From DASUBV01 sp036510065 (GTDB lineage Bacteria > Actinomycetota > Actinomycetes > Streptosporangiales > Streptosporangiaceae): 64,000 nucleotides of DNA. Numbering within the stretch: the stretch's first letter is position 1; every line of letters begins with the position of its first letter. The notes under the pieces were generated by a model. That model was given only the letters and a program-made list of their open reading frames with translations. It had not been told where the DNA came from and ran no database searches. The position numbers and the translations under genes are program-made. The stretch covers positions 1 through 64,000 of the forward strand of contig DATCEO010000152.1 in the NCBI GenBank assembly GCA_036510065.1, in the 5' to 3' direction. Positions 8,215 through 16,787 of the stretch are shown in pieces.

Positions 8215-9108
8215 CTAAGCCGGCTGCCCGTCGGCCCGGCCCGAGAGCTCCTCCACCACTTTCAGCAGCGCGCAGTGGTCCTCGCCGCCGTGACCCTGGG
8301 CATTGAGCGCGGCGATGAGCTGGGCGACCGCGGCGCCGAGCGGGATGATCACGCCGGCCTGGCGGGCCGCCTCGGTCACGATGCCCATGTCCTTGTGGTG
8401 CAGGGCGACGCGGAAGCCGGGCCGGAAGTCACGGGCCAGCATGGCCGGGGCCTTGCGCTGCAGGACCGTGCTGCCCGCCAGGCCGCCCGCCAGCACGCTG
8501 ACCGCGGCGTCCGTGTCCACCTCGTGGGCCCGGAGAAAGACGAGCGCCTCGGCGACCAGCTCGATATTCCCGGCCACGATGAGCTGGTTGGCCGCCTTGA
8601 CCGTCTGCCCGCTGCCGGGCGGCCCCACGCGGACCACCGTCTTGCCCACGGCGTCAAGGATCGGCCGGGCTGCCTCAAAGTCGCCCTCCGCGCCCCCGAC
8701 CATCACCGACAGGGTTGCCTCGATCGCGCCCTGCTCGCCGCCGGAAACCGGGGCGTCCAGCATGCGCAGGCCCGCCGCCGCGGCGCCCACGCTTAGTTCC
8801 CGCGCGACGTCCGGCCGGATGGTGGAGAAGTCAATGATCAGGGTGCCCTGGCGGGCGTGCTCGAAGACGCCGCCCGGGCCGGCGAGCACCTGCTGCACGT
8901 CCGGCGAGTCCGGCAGCATGGTCGCCACCACGTCGGCGCTCGCGACCGCCTCCGGGATGCTGGCCACGCCGCGTCCCCCGTCGGCGATCAGGGCGTCGAC
9001 CGCCGGCCGGCTGCGGTTGTAGCCGACGACATCAAAGCCCGCCCTGACCAGGTTGGCGGCCATGGGGCGGCCCATGATGCCCAGGCCGATAAAGGCGACA
9101 GTTGTCAT
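8215..9108 (-). CDS. NAD(P)-dependent beta-hydroxyacid dehydrogenase (GarR/2-hydroxy-3-oxopropionate reductase-like)
   Basis: 297 residues. The N-terminal GLGIMGRPMAANL nucleotide motif, the substrate motif DAPVSGGEQGA and the catalytic-lysine region GQTVKAANQLIVAGNIE are all present, as in tartronate-semialdehyde reductases and 3-hydroxyisobutyrate dehydrogenases. The start at 9108 has a GGAG ribosome-binding site. It lies 48 bases downstream of a polyol dehydrogenase on the same strand, so a two-gene catabolic operon for a sugar acid or polyol is likely. Confidence 0.93.
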   Translation of the reverse strand: MTTVAFIGLGIMGRPMAANLVRAGFDVVGYNRSRPAVDALIADGGRGVASIPEAVASADVVATMLPDSPDVQQVLAGPGGVFEHARQGTLIIDFSTIRPDVARELSVGAAAAGLRMLDAPVSGGEQGAIEATLSVMVGGAEGDFEAARPILDAVGKTVVRVGPPGSGQTVKAANQLIVAGNIELVAEALVFLRAHEVDTDAAVSVLAGGLAGSTVLQRKAPAMLARDFRPGFRVALHHKDMGIVTEAARQAGVIIPLGAAVAQLIAALNAQGHGGEDHCALLKVVEELSGRADGQPA

Positions 9109-9156
9109 GTGCTGCTCCAGATAGATCGGGCTAACGGAAAGGTTGCCTCTAGGACG

Positions 9157-10215
9157 CTAGCCTGCCCCGGGCGGCCCCGCGGACTCCGCAGCGGCGCCCG
9201 GCGTCACGATCACCTTGAGTCCGTCGCGCCGGGCGGCCAGGCTGAACGCCCGGTCCGCCGCGGTCAGCGGAATGCGGTCGGAGACCAGCGCGTCCAGGTC
9301 CACCCGGCCCGAGGCCGCCAGGCCGATCGCCCGCGGGTACACCTCGTTCATCCGGCGCACCATCGCGATGGTGAGGCCCTTGCGGCGCGCGGAGGAGGCC
9401 CGGAAACGGGTCCAGTCGTCGCCGGGGATGCCGCCGAGCACCACCCGCCCGCCGGCCCGGGCGGTGTCCATCGCGAGCTGGACCCCGGCGTCGGTCCCGG
9501 CCACCTCGAAGGCCGCGTCCACGCCGTCGCCGACCAGGTCCCGCAGGTCCGCGGCCGAGCTGAGCCCGGCGGGGTCGAGCGCGGCGGGGTCGAGCACCAC
9601 GCCCGCGCCCGCGCGTACCGCGGCCGCGCGCCGGTGCGCGAGTGGCTCGAACGCGGTGATCGACGCGGCCCCGGCCGCGTGCAGCACCTGGATGAGCAGC
9701 AGGCCGATCGGGCCGCAGCCGACCACGGCGGCCGATCCGCCCAGGTGCAGGTGCCCCAGGTCGCTGGCGTGAATGGCCACGCCGAGCGGCTCGAGGATAG
9801 CGCCGGCCGCGTCGCTTATGGTGTCGGGCAGCGGGGGCAGCAGGTGCGAGGGCCAGGTCAGGAACTCCCGCATCGCGCCGTCCTGGTTCCCGTGCCCGGC
9901 GAACGCGATGCGCGTGCACAGGTTGCGGTAGCCGCGCAGGCACGACTCGCAGGTCCCGCAGGGAATCGCCGGGTCGATCGCGACCCGCTCACCCTGCCGC
10001 GGCCCATCCGCGATGACCCCGGCCGCCTCGTGCCCGAGCACCAGGGGCTGGTCCAGGACCGAGTCGCCGATCCCGCCCTCTTCCCACCAGTGCAGGTCTG
10101 AGCCGCAGATGCCGATCGCCGTCACCCGGACCAGGCTCGTCCCGGCCGCCGGGACCGGCCTCGGCTCCTCGGCGGTGCGCAGGTCACCGACGGCGTGCAG
10201 GCGCGCTACCTTCAT
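9157..10215 (-). CDS. Zinc-dependent alcohol/polyol dehydrogenase, L-idonate 5-dehydrogenase-like
   Basis: 352 residues of the medium-chain dehydrogenase family. The catalytic zinc ligands lie in GICGSDLHWW and LGHEAAGV, the structural zinc cysteines in PCGTCESCLRGYRNLC, and the cofactor motif in GCGPIGLLLIQ. The overall pattern is closest to L-idonate 5-dehydrogenase and sorbitol dehydrogenases. The ATG at 10215 has an AAGGAG ribosome-binding site. It is the first gene of an apparent operon with the GarR-like reductase. The exact polyol is unknown. Confidence 0.9.
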   Translation of the reverse strand: MKVARLHAVGDLRTAEEPRPVPAAGTSLVRVTAIGICGSDLHWWEEGGIGDSVLDQPLVLGHEAAGVIADGPRQGERVAIDPAIPCGTCESCLRGYRNLCTRIAFAGHGNQDGAMREFLTWPSHLLPPLPDTISDAAGAILEPLGVAIHASDLGHLHLGGSAAVVGCGPIGLLLIQVLHAAGAASITAFEPLAHRRAAAVRAGAGVVLDPAALDPAGLSSAADLRDLVGDGVDAAFEVAGTDAGVQLAMDTARAGGRVVLGGIPGDDWTRFRASSARRKGLTIAMVRRMNEVYPRAIGLAASGRVDLDALVSDRIPLTAADRAFSLAARRDGLKVIVTPGAAAESAGPPGAG

Positions 10216-10277
10216 GCCCTTCTCCTTCCCGGATGACCCGCGCCATAGCCAGCAGCGGGCCGGCGCCCGTTACCCGG

Positions 10278-10320
10278 GGGGTGGCTGGCGACGGCCCAGC
10301 CGCCAGTCTCCAGCCACCCC
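10278..10320 (-). terminator. Hairpin after the S53 peptidase gene
   Basis: GGGGTGGCTGG pairs with CCAGCCACCCC across a 21-base loop that itself contains complementary GGCTGG/CCAGCC segments. It lies just beyond the stop codon of the S53 peptidase and upstream of the polyol-dehydrogenase gene, so it probably insulates the two units. Confidence 0.6.
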
Positions 10321-10336
10321 GGGGGGCGAAGGGTCC

Positions 10337-11632
10337 TTACAGGCCGGCGATCCCGTTGGGCGAGCCGAGGCCGGTGGGGGCGTCGTAGCCCTGCTTCGCG
10401 GCACAGAGGTAATCATCACCGCAGACCTGCTCGGGAGTCCCGCCCACGAGGGCGTTATTTCCCCGGGTGATGTCGAAGAAGTCAGCGGCGTGCTGATACA
10501 GGTGGCGCGGCGTGACGGACGCCGCGTTCCCGGCCAGTCCGTAGGCCCCGGCCACGAAGGGCGAGGACACGCTGGTGCCGGCCACGGTGACCCAGCCGCC
10601 GTAGGCCGCGTTGAAGATGGGGACGTTCGCGGCCACGGCCGAGATGTCGGCCACCGTGCGGCCGGGGCAGTGCCGGTCATGCTGCCAGGACGGCTTGCTC
10701 ACGTAGGCGGAGCAGCCGCTGCCGCTGGCGCCGAACAGGCTGGGGTCGTTCCAGACCTGCTCGCTAAAGCCGCGCCTGTTGTGCGCGATGGCCAGCGAGG
10801 TGCCGCCGACGGCGGTAACGGCGGCGAGATCGGCCGGGAAGTTGGCGGCGTCGAAGCCGTAGTCGCCCGACGACACGACGACCATGTGGCCGGGGTGCAC
10901 GTAGTCCTTGCGGTAGGCGAGAGCCTGGCCGTTCTCCCGCTGGCCGTAGCTGTTGCTGATGACCGCGGCGCCGAGCCGGGCGGCGGTGTCATCGGTCCGG
11001 GCCAGGGAGGCGTCGTCGTTGCCGCTGGCCTCGACGACCAGGATCTTGCAGTGCGGGCAGGCCGCCGAGATCATCGACACGTCCAGCGTGGCCTCGAGGT
11101 CCCAGCCGGTGTTGAGCCCCGACGGCGCCACCGGCGAGGCCTTGCCGTTCTGGTTCACGATCCGCAGGCATCCGCTGGCGGTCGAGCACGGCGGCAGGCC
11201 GTAGTGCGCGCGGTAGGTCTTGAGGTAGTCGGCCAGGTGCGGCGTGTGGAAGGCGATCGACACCGCGATCGTCTGGCGCGCGGCCAGGTTCGCCGGCAGC
11301 CGGTAGGCCCGCTCGAGAGCTCTGGCTCCCCAGCCGACCGGGTGAGTCGCCTGCCCGAGCGCCAGGGCCCGCTTTACCTGCTGCGGCCGGTACAGCACGA
11401 AGCAGCGCATGTGCCCGGGCGGGACAGCCGCGCAGGCCGCCCGCAGGCCCGCCGTGGCCGGAGCGGCACTGGCAGCCGGCGTGGTCCCGGCCGGCTTGGC
11501 CGCGGCCGGAGCGGCGGACGCCAGCAGGCCGCCCAGGGCGAGGGCGCTGGCGCCGGCCGCCAGCACGCGGCCGGGCCGGCGGCTGAGGCGGCCGAGAGCC
11601 AGGCGGGGAGTCGGGCGTGGGGTCTGGTTCAT
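10337..11632 (-). CDS. Secreted S53 family (sedolisin) serine peptidase, short pro-region
   Basis: About 431 residues. The start ATG at 11632 has AGGAAG upstream. A Tat/Sec-like signal region (RRPGRVLAAGASALALGGLLA...AAPAAAKP) is followed directly by the catalytic domain. The Glu/Asp dyad region WDLEATLDVSMI, the oxyanion-Asp/SYG region VISNSYG and the nucleophile motif GTSVSSPFVAGAYGL are recognisable. Most sedolisins carry an activation domain of about 150 residues before the catalytic domain; here only about 60 residues separate the signal from it. It probably acts outside the cell. It lies 71 bases downstream of, and probably co-transcribed with, a large secreted subtilase-like protein that has no catalytic domain. 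Confidence 0.9.
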   Translation of the reverse strand: MNQTPRPTPRLALGRLSRRPGRVLAAGASALALGGLLASAAPAAAKPAGTTPAASAAPATAGLRAACAAVPPGHMRCFVLYRPQQVKRALALGQATHPVGWGARALERAYRLPANLAARQTIAVSIAFHTPHLADYLKTYRAHYGLPPCSTASGCLRIVNQNGKASPVAPSGLNTGWDLEATLDVSMISAACPHCKILVVEASGNDDASLARTDDTAARLGAAVISNSYGQRENGQALAYRKDYVHPGHMVVVSSGDYGFDAANFPADLAAVTAVGGTSLAIAHNRRGFSEQVWNDPSLFGASGSGCSAYVSKPSWQHDRHCPGRTVADISAVAANVPIFNAAYGGWVTVAGTSVSSPFVAGAYGLAGNAASVTPRHLYQHAADFFDITRGNNALVGGTPEQVCGDDYLCAAKQGYDAPTGLGSPNGIAGL

Positions 11633-11703
11633 TTGCCTGGCTTCCTGCGAGCTAGTTGAGGCGGGCTGGCCCGGGCCGCCCGGCCTGCGGCGGCGAGGGA
11701 GTT

Positions 11704-13977
11704 TCACAGCGACACGCCGTAGGCGCGGATGATGGTCTCGCGGATCGACCCGCCCGCCGAGTCGGCAGCGCTGACTCGCAGCGTCACGTCGACCCCGCCC
11801 GGCGCGCTGTAGGCGACATGGAAGTGGCCGCCGCCCTCGGCGGTCACCGCGGCCGGCTGCCAGCTGTCCCCGTCGTTGTAGGAGACCTGGGCCGTCGCGC
11901 CGGTAATGGCCGCGGACCCGCCGAGCTGAACGTGCCCGGCGGACAGGTCGATGACCTGCGCGCCTGACGGAGCCAGGCCGCCGAGCGACAGTCCTTCCAC
12001 GGCGTAGTCCAGGGTCATCAGGGGCTGCACCGCGCACTGGCGGATCAGCCGGGACGAGGTGGGCGTGAAGCTGATCGTGCAGAACCAGGCCGGGGGCACC
12101 CGCGCCGCCGTGTTGCGCACCGACCGCCAGGTCCAGATGGTCTGGCTGCTGGCGGACAGCCGGAAGAACGAGCTGGCCCGGCTGGCGCCGAGCACGAACC
12201 GGAGCACCGACGGCTTCGGGCTCAGCCCGATGCCGGGGATGCCGTTCACGGCGTTGCCGTGCGCGATCTTGACGCCGTTCTGGTCAACCTCGTAGCTGCC
12301 GCTGACGTGAGTGCTGCCGTTCCCGAGGAATCCCGCGCCGAGGTGGCCGAACTCGTTGTCGCTGAACGGAGTCAGGCCGAGCTCGAGGGTGTTGCCGATG
12401 CGGAACTGCGAGGTCTGCGTGGGGAACACGGCCGCGGCGCCGCCGAGCGCGGTAGTCGGCGCCGGGTGCAGCGGGTAGCGGTTCCAGTCCTGGGTCTCGT
12501 GCTGGCCGGGAGCATAAGCGCGGAAGGCATCGAAGTCCCCGCCGGAGAAGTCATTGAGGTTGGTGATGGTCTGGTTCTGCCAGAGCAGCCCCGGGCTGGC
12601 GGAGAAGTACTGCGTCTGCTCGCTCGGCATCCTGACGAAGCTGACCGGCTGAAATTCGAACGCGAGCTGGGCGACCGTGCCCCCGAAGGTGACCCAGCCG
12701 GCGTTGCTGGTCGGCACGTCCTGGTAGTAGCGCTCGGTCACGGTGGCCAGGTCGGCGGGCTGGACGGTGAAGTGCTGGCGGGGCACGAGCCCGGCCGGGC
12801 CGGCGAAGTCCAGGTTGTAGGCGTAGCTGGGCGTGACGCGGTCCGGCGAGAGCAGGGTGGCCGACGTGTAGGTCTGGAGGGTGCCGACCGAGGGCTTGCG
12901 CGTGGTCGGGCTCACGAAGGCCGGCAGGCCGGACCAGCTCTGGGTGTAGGAGAAGGGACCGCCTTGCCGGGCGCCGCGCACGATCTCGAAGGAGGTCTGC
13001 GCGCTGGTCGCCGGCCGCGGCGACGGGATCGTGACCTCGCTGGAGGCGGACTTCTCCGCGATGTGCACGCTGGTGTGCTGGCCCGCCACCGTGAACTGCG
13101 GCAGGACGACCATCCGCAGCGCGCCGACCGGGCCGGGATCAAAGAACGTGGCGATGGCCCAGTAATGGCCGGCCGGGACGCTGAACTTGGCCTGACCGCG
13201 GTAAAAGTAGTTAACGTTCCCCTGGACGCCGACGAAGCGGCTCACGTTATCGGCACTGGTCAGGAAGACCCCGTCACCGGTATCGGGCCTGCCCGCCAGG
13301 TTGGTGCCGTGAACGGTCAGCGTGTGCATCTTGAAGGCCGGGACAGGGCGCGGCGCCGGGGCTCCGGCGAGCGAGATGCTCACGTGGTGGCTGAACATGC
13401 CCGCGCTGCCGAACTGGCCCCGTGAATGGTCGGCGCGGTACTGCCGAGCCAGCGCGGCACCGAACTTCCGGGCCGAGGCCGCCGTCAGGTAGCCGGCCGC
13501 GGCGCCTGCCGAGGACCTGGTCACCGTCAGCCCGGGGATGGCCGGCCGGCGCCCGGAGAAGGTGAGCCGGACCGGCAGCCGGCCGCCGGAGGCCGCCCTC
13601 TGCAGCGCGCTGAGCTGGAACAGGCTGGGGCTCAGCCCGCGGCCCAGGTACGGGAGCGCGTCGGTGGGAATCGCCATGACCTGGCTGCCGAACCGCAGGG
13701 TGGTGAGCGCCCGGCTGCCCGGGGCGGGCAGGACCGCGAAGGCCTGCCGGGTGCCCCCGGACCGGACCAGCAGCCGGTCACCGGTGACCAGCAGCACCGA
13801 CCGGGAGTCCGCGCCCATGCGAGCCGGCCCCATGCCAGCTGACACCGCGTGGGCTGACACCGCGGCGGGGGCGGCCAGGGCGGGCAGGCCCGATCCGCAG
13901 ACCAGGACGCCGCCGACGGTCAGGGCGGCAGCGATGCCGAGCGCCCGGCCGGGCCGCCGGCGGGGATATGGAAGCAA
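11704..13977 (-). CDS. Large secreted protein resembling an S8 subtilase without the catalytic domain
   Basis: About 757 residues. I place the start at a TTG (13977), six bases after GAGGAG, giving LLPYPRRRPGRALG and a signal peptide ending GLPALAAP. Residues about 60-180 (VLLVTGDRLLV, DALPYLGRGLSPSLFQLSAL) match the propeptide region of large actinobacterial S8 peptidases. The second half (KMHTLTVHGTNLAG, VPAGHYWAIATF, MVVLPQFTVAG) matches their C-terminal beta-rich regions, ending in an Ig-like YNDGDSWQPAAV segment. The catalytic Asp, His and GTSMA(A)P-Ser motifs that should lie between are absent. It is therefore probably non-proteolytic itself; it may bind, scaffold or inhibit. It sits directly upstream of an S53 peptidase. 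Confidence 0.8.
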   Translation of the reverse strand: MLPYPRRRPGRALGIAAALTVGGVLVCGSGLPALAAPAAVSAHAVSAGMGPARMGADSRSVLLVTGDRLLVRSGGTRQAFAVLPAPGSRALTTLRFGSQVMAIPTDALPYLGRGLSPSLFQLSALQRAASGGRLPVRLTFSGRRPAIPGLTVTRSSAGAAAGYLTAASARKFGAALARQYRADHSRGQFGSAGMFSHHVSISLAGAPAPRPVPAFKMHTLTVHGTNLAGRPDTGDGVFLTSADNVSRFVGVQGNVNYFYRGQAKFSVPAGHYWAIATFFDPGPVGALRMVVLPQFTVAGQHTSVHIAEKSASSEVTIPSPRPATSAQTSFEIVRGARQGGPFSYTQSWSGLPAFVSPTTRKPSVGTLQTYTSATLLSPDRVTPSYAYNLDFAGPAGLVPRQHFTVQPADLATVTERYYQDVPTSNAGWVTFGGTVAQLAFEFQPVSFVRMPSEQTQYFSASPGLLWQNQTITNLNDFSGGDFDAFRAYAPGQHETQDWNRYPLHPAPTTALGGAAAVFPTQTSQFRIGNTLELGLTPFSDNEFGHLGAGFLGNGSTHVSGSYEVDQNGVKIAHGNAVNGIPGIGLSPKPSVLRFVLGASRASSFFRLSASSQTIWTWRSVRNTAARVPPAWFCTISFTPTSSRLIRQCAVQPLMTLDYAVEGLSLGGLAPSGAQVIDLSAGHVQLGGSAAITGATAQVSYNDGDSWQPAAVTAEGGGHFHVAYSAPGGVDVTLRVSAADSAGGSIRETIIRAYGVSL

Positions 13978-14144
13978 CGCGTACTCCTCAGCTAGGGATG
14001 GAAACGTCCCCCTGGGCAGCAGCCTGACCCCCTTGGCCGTGGCACGGAGAAATTGCCCAGCCAAGCTCTATCAGAGGTTTCGCGCGCAAGGGATATGGCG
14101 CCGGGGAAGTGAGCAAACTGTTACCACAGCGGCGGATCAGCCCA
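13978..14144. other. Intergenic upstream region of the secreted-protein pair
   Basis: About 170 bases containing the GAGGAG ribosome-binding site and presumably the promoter of the secreted-protein operon. It is locally less GC-rich (for example TATCAGAGGTTTCGCG and GCAAACTGTTACCAC). I could not assign -35/-10 boxes with confidence. Confidence 0.35.
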
Positions 14145-14188
14145 GCAGCCCGGATTACTCGCTAATACAGGCGGGTAATCCGGGCTGC
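14145..14188 (-). terminator. Hairpin terminator after the aminotransferase
   Basis: A perfect 14-bp inverted repeat, GCAGCCCGGATTAC/GTAATCCGGGCTGC, with a 16-base loop lies 20 bases past the aminotransferase stop codon. It fits a T-less actinobacterial terminator. Confidence 0.75.
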
Positions 14189-14207
14189 GGCCGAGGTCAT
14201 ACCTGGA

Positions 14208-15416
14208 TCACTGGTGATAATCGCGCAGGAAAGTGGCCAGCCGGCCGATCGCGTCGTCCAGCGTGGCGACCGGGGCCAGGAACACCATCCGCAGATGGTC
14301 GGTGGTGGGCAGGTTGAAGCCCGTGCCGTGGGTCAGCAGCATGTGCTGCTGCTCCAGCAGGTCGATGACCATCTGCTGGTCGTCAGTGATCTTGTAGGCC
14401 TCGGGGTCCAGGCGCGGGAACAGGTACAGCGCGCCGGCCGGCTTGACACAGTCCACGCCCGGGATCTCGGTCATCTTCTGCCAGGCATGGTCGCGCTGAT
14501 CGCGCAGCCGGCCGCCTGGCTGGAGCAGCGCGTTGATGCTCTGCATGCCGCCCAGCGCCGTCTGGATCGCGTACTGGGCGGGCACGTTGGCGCACATCCG
14601 CATGTTGGCCAGCAGTTCCAGTCCGTCGAGGTAGTCGGCGGCCTCGTGCCGCGGCCCCGAGACGACCAGCCACCCGGACCGGAACCCGGCCAGCCGGTAG
14701 GTCTTGGACAGCCCGCCGAGCGTCAGCACCAGCAGGTCAGGCGCCAGCGCGGCGGCGGGCTGGTGCACCGCGTCCTCGTAGAGGATCTGGTCGTAGATCT
14801 CGTCGGTGAGCACCAGCAGGTCGTTGCGCCGGGCCAGGTCGAGCAGGCCGAGCAGGGTCTGCCGCGAGTAGACCGCGCCCGTCGGGTTGTTCGGGTTAAT
14901 GATCACCAGGGCGCGCGTGTTCTCCGTGATCTGAGCGGCGACGTGCTCCAGGTCGGGTGCCCAGCCTTCCTGCTCGTCGCAGCGGTAATGGACCGCGCGG
15001 CCCCCGCACAGGTTGACGGCGCCGGTCCACAGCGGATAGTCGGGGCTGGGCACCAGGACCTCGTCGCCGGGGTCCAGCAGCGCCTGCAGCGACATCACGA
15101 TGAGCTCGGAGACGCCGTTGCCGAGGAACACGTGGTCCGGTCCGACGTCGGCCACCCCGGCCCGCTCGAACCACTGGGCCACGGCCAGCCGGCCGGCGTG
15201 AATCCCGCGGGCGTCGCTGTAGCCCTGGGCCTGCCCGATGTTGCCTACCACGTCGCGGATCACGGCGTCGGGTGCCGTCAGCCCGAACGGTGCCGGGTTG
15301 CCCAGGTTGAGCTTCAGGATCTGATGGCCCTCGGCCTCCAGCTGGCGAGCTCGCCGCAGGACCGGGCCCCGGATGTCGTAACGGACGTTCCGTAGCCGAC
15401 TGGCCTGCATAATCAC
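14208..15416 (-). CDS. PLP-dependent aminotransferase, AlaA-like (class I/II)
   Basis: 402 residues. It shows fold-type I hallmarks: the NPNNPTGAVYS motif, LTDEIYDQI, and the PLP-lysine motif LGGLSKTYRLAGFRSGW. The N-terminus (RYDIRGPVLRRARQLEAEGHQILKLNLGNP, about residues 12-41) and C-terminus (DHLRMVFLAP) match alanine/glutamate-pyruvate transaminases. The GTG at 15416 has AGGAGG six bases upstream, so I prefer it to the ATG two codons later. It catalyses amino-group transfer, probably pyruvate/glutamate. Expressed alone, followed by a strong hairpin. Confidence 0.92.
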   Translation of the reverse strand: MIMQASRLRNVRYDIRGPVLRRARQLEAEGHQILKLNLGNPAPFGLTAPDAVIRDVVGNIGQAQGYSDARGIHAGRLAVAQWFERAGVADVGPDHVFLGNGVSELIVMSLQALLDPGDEVLVPSPDYPLWTGAVNLCGGRAVHYRCDEQEGWAPDLEHVAAQITENTRALVIINPNNPTGAVYSRQTLLGLLDLARRNDLLVLTDEIYDQILYEDAVHQPAAALAPDLLVLTLGGLSKTYRLAGFRSGWLVVSGPRHEAADYLDGLELLANMRMCANVPAQYAIQTALGGMQSINALLQPGGRLRDQRDHAWQKMTEIPGVDCVKPAGALYLFPRLDPEAYKITDDQQMVIDLLEQQHMLLTHGTGFNLPTTDHLRMVFLAPVATLDDAIGRLATFLRDYHQ

Positions 15417-15560
15417 CCTGGACCTCCTGCATCGCCCGCGTGCTGAGCACGCCGCTCGGGTACCCGCGGGAAGGCTGGTGAGGCCGCCGCGGAAGCGCCT
15501 GATAACGCTCCGGGAACACTACCTGGTGAGCCCGGTGACGACGCGAGCGATTAATTCGGG

Positions 15561-16097
15561 CTAGGCGCAGAGCAGGCCCTGCAGGGCGGCCCGGCCGCGC
15601 GCCGCATGCTCCCGGACCGCGCGGCGGCTGATCCGCATGGCCGCCGCGGCCTGCTCCTCCGGCAGGCCCAGGTAGAGCAGCAGCACGAGCGCCTCGCGCT
15701 GCCCGTGGGGGAGCTGCCGCATGGCCGCGAGCACCGCTGACGACTCCGGCTTGGACTCCTCGGGCTGCTGGCTCCGGGCTGGCCGCCGCGGCGCGGAGCG
15801 CGACCGGCGCACCAGGTCCTGGCGCAGGTAGGACAGGGCCGAGTCGGCGTTCCGCAGGCGGCGCAAGGCGGCGTGCGTGGCGACGAACGAATCCTGGACG
15901 ATCTGCTCCGCGGTGCCGACATCATCGACCAGCAGCACGGCCAGCCGGACCAGCGAGCGGTACTGCGCCAGGTACAGCTCCCGGACGACCCGGTCGGCGT
16001 CCTGGCGGGAGTCGGCGCCGGCAGCGGCCTCGTGGTGGCCCGTGCTCAGGGACAGCCGAAGGCGCCGCTGGCCGATCCGTGCCGTCGCTGCTGCCAT
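15561..16097 (-). CDS. RNA polymerase ECF-type sigma factor
   Basis: 178 residues. Region 2-like sequence (RELYLAQYRSLVRLAVLLVDDVGTAEQIVQDSFVATHAALRR, about 38-79) and a region-4 helix-turn-helix (LPHGQREALVLLLYLGLPEEQAAAAM, about 125-150) are visible. The region 2-4 linker holds a Pro/Ser/Arg-rich stretch. This form, with GxAEDxVQDxF-like motifs, is common among actinobacterial SigE-type factors without an adjacent anti-sigma gene. No anti-sigma factor is seen nearby. The promoter region to its right is AT-richer than its surroundings and is shared with a divergent HTH gene. Confidence 0.85.
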   Translation of the reverse strand: MAAATARIGQRRLRLSLSTGHHEAAAGADSRQDADRVVRELYLAQYRSLVRLAVLLVDDVGTAEQIVQDSFVATHAALRRLRNADSALSYLRQDLVRRSRSAPRRPARSQQPEESKPESSAVLAAMRQLPHGQREALVLLLYLGLPEEQAAAAMRISRRAVREHAARGRAALQGLLCA

Positions 16098-16261
16098 GTC
16101 AGCCAGCGTAGGAAGATATAGGAAACGATGTCAACATAATGGAAGCCGCCAGTAAATTAGTGCTCAAGAATGCCAGCTTACGCCGCAAATGCCGGAAATG
16201 ATCGGCCCAAAGCTACCGTTAGCGACTGGATTCTTCCGACTTCTTCCGGCATGATGAGATC
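16098..16261. promoter_or_regulatory. AT-rich divergent promoter region
   Basis: About 160 bases with a visible drop in GC (for example GGAAGATATAGGAAACGATG and CAACATAATGGAAGCCG), lying between the divergent sigma-factor gene and the HTH gene. It probably holds promoters for both; exact elements cannot be assigned. Confidence 0.45.
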
Positions 16262-16681
16262 ATGGCAGAGGATAGGCGCACGCCGGAGGGAAACGGGAAG
16301 CGTCTCGGTGATTACGTCGTAGCGCGGCGCATCGCCCTCGGGATGCGGGACCGCCGCGCGCTGGCCGCCGCGACCGGCGTGACAGAACGGACCCTCGGCA
16401 AGGTCGAGAACGGCAGCCGGGTGTCCGCCAGCACCCTGGGAGCGCTGGAGAACCATCTGGACTGGGCTCCCGGCTCGTGCCGGCAGATCCTGGCGGGCGG
16501 CGAGCCGGTCGTTTCCGCCGCACCTGGCATCGCGCATTACGACGATCCGACGCTGCAGCACATCGCCGAGGTGCCCGGCCTTCCTCCCGACGTGGTCCGC
16601 GGCCTGATCGCCCTGGCCCGGAACTGGCGAGAGCAGCAGGACGACCACGGCGACCAGGGCCGCCAGGATCGGAGCGCCTGA
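16262..16681 (+). CDS. XRE-like helix-turn-helix DNA-binding protein
   Basis: 139 residues. An N-terminal HTH is visible at about residues 14-70 (RLGDYVVARRIALGMRDRR...ALAAATGVTERTLGKVENG), with the typical turn into recognition helix TERTLGKVENGSR. The C-terminal third ends with an amphipathic, charged tail (REQQDDHGDQGRQDRSA). It probably regulates itself or the divergent sigma-factor gene. No effector domain is recognised. Confidence 0.8.
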   Translation: MAEDRRTPEGNGKRLGDYVVARRIALGMRDRRALAAATGVTERTLGKVENGSRVSASTLGALENHLDWAPGSCRQILAGGEPVVSAAPGIAHYDDPTLQHIAEVPGLPPDVVRGLIALARNWREQQDDHGDQGRQDRSA

Positions 16682-16787
16682 GCCCGGCGGCCGGCCGCCG
16701 CCGCCGCGGGTCCGCTGACCGGGCCCGGCCTGCCGCGCCGGCTTAGCCGACTACTGCGCAGCCAACTACTGGGCAGCCGACAACGAC

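Noticed and set aside
10013..11659. Long plus-strand open frame of about 548 codons antisense to the S53 peptidase
   Set aside because: Its translation is Arg/Gly/Pro-rich with no motif, and the opposite strand has a clear signal peptide and catalytic motifs. Long antisense frames are expected at this GC content.
12259..13425. Long plus-strand frame antisense to the subtilase-like protein
   Set aside because: Low-complexity composition (Arg/Gly/Glu/Val) and no ribosome-binding site; a shadow of the minus-strand gene.
16537..16787. In-frame extension of the membrane protein to 16537
   Set aside because: The extension is Arg-rich, overlaps the HTH gene on the other strand, and a better tail exists in the neighbouring frame.
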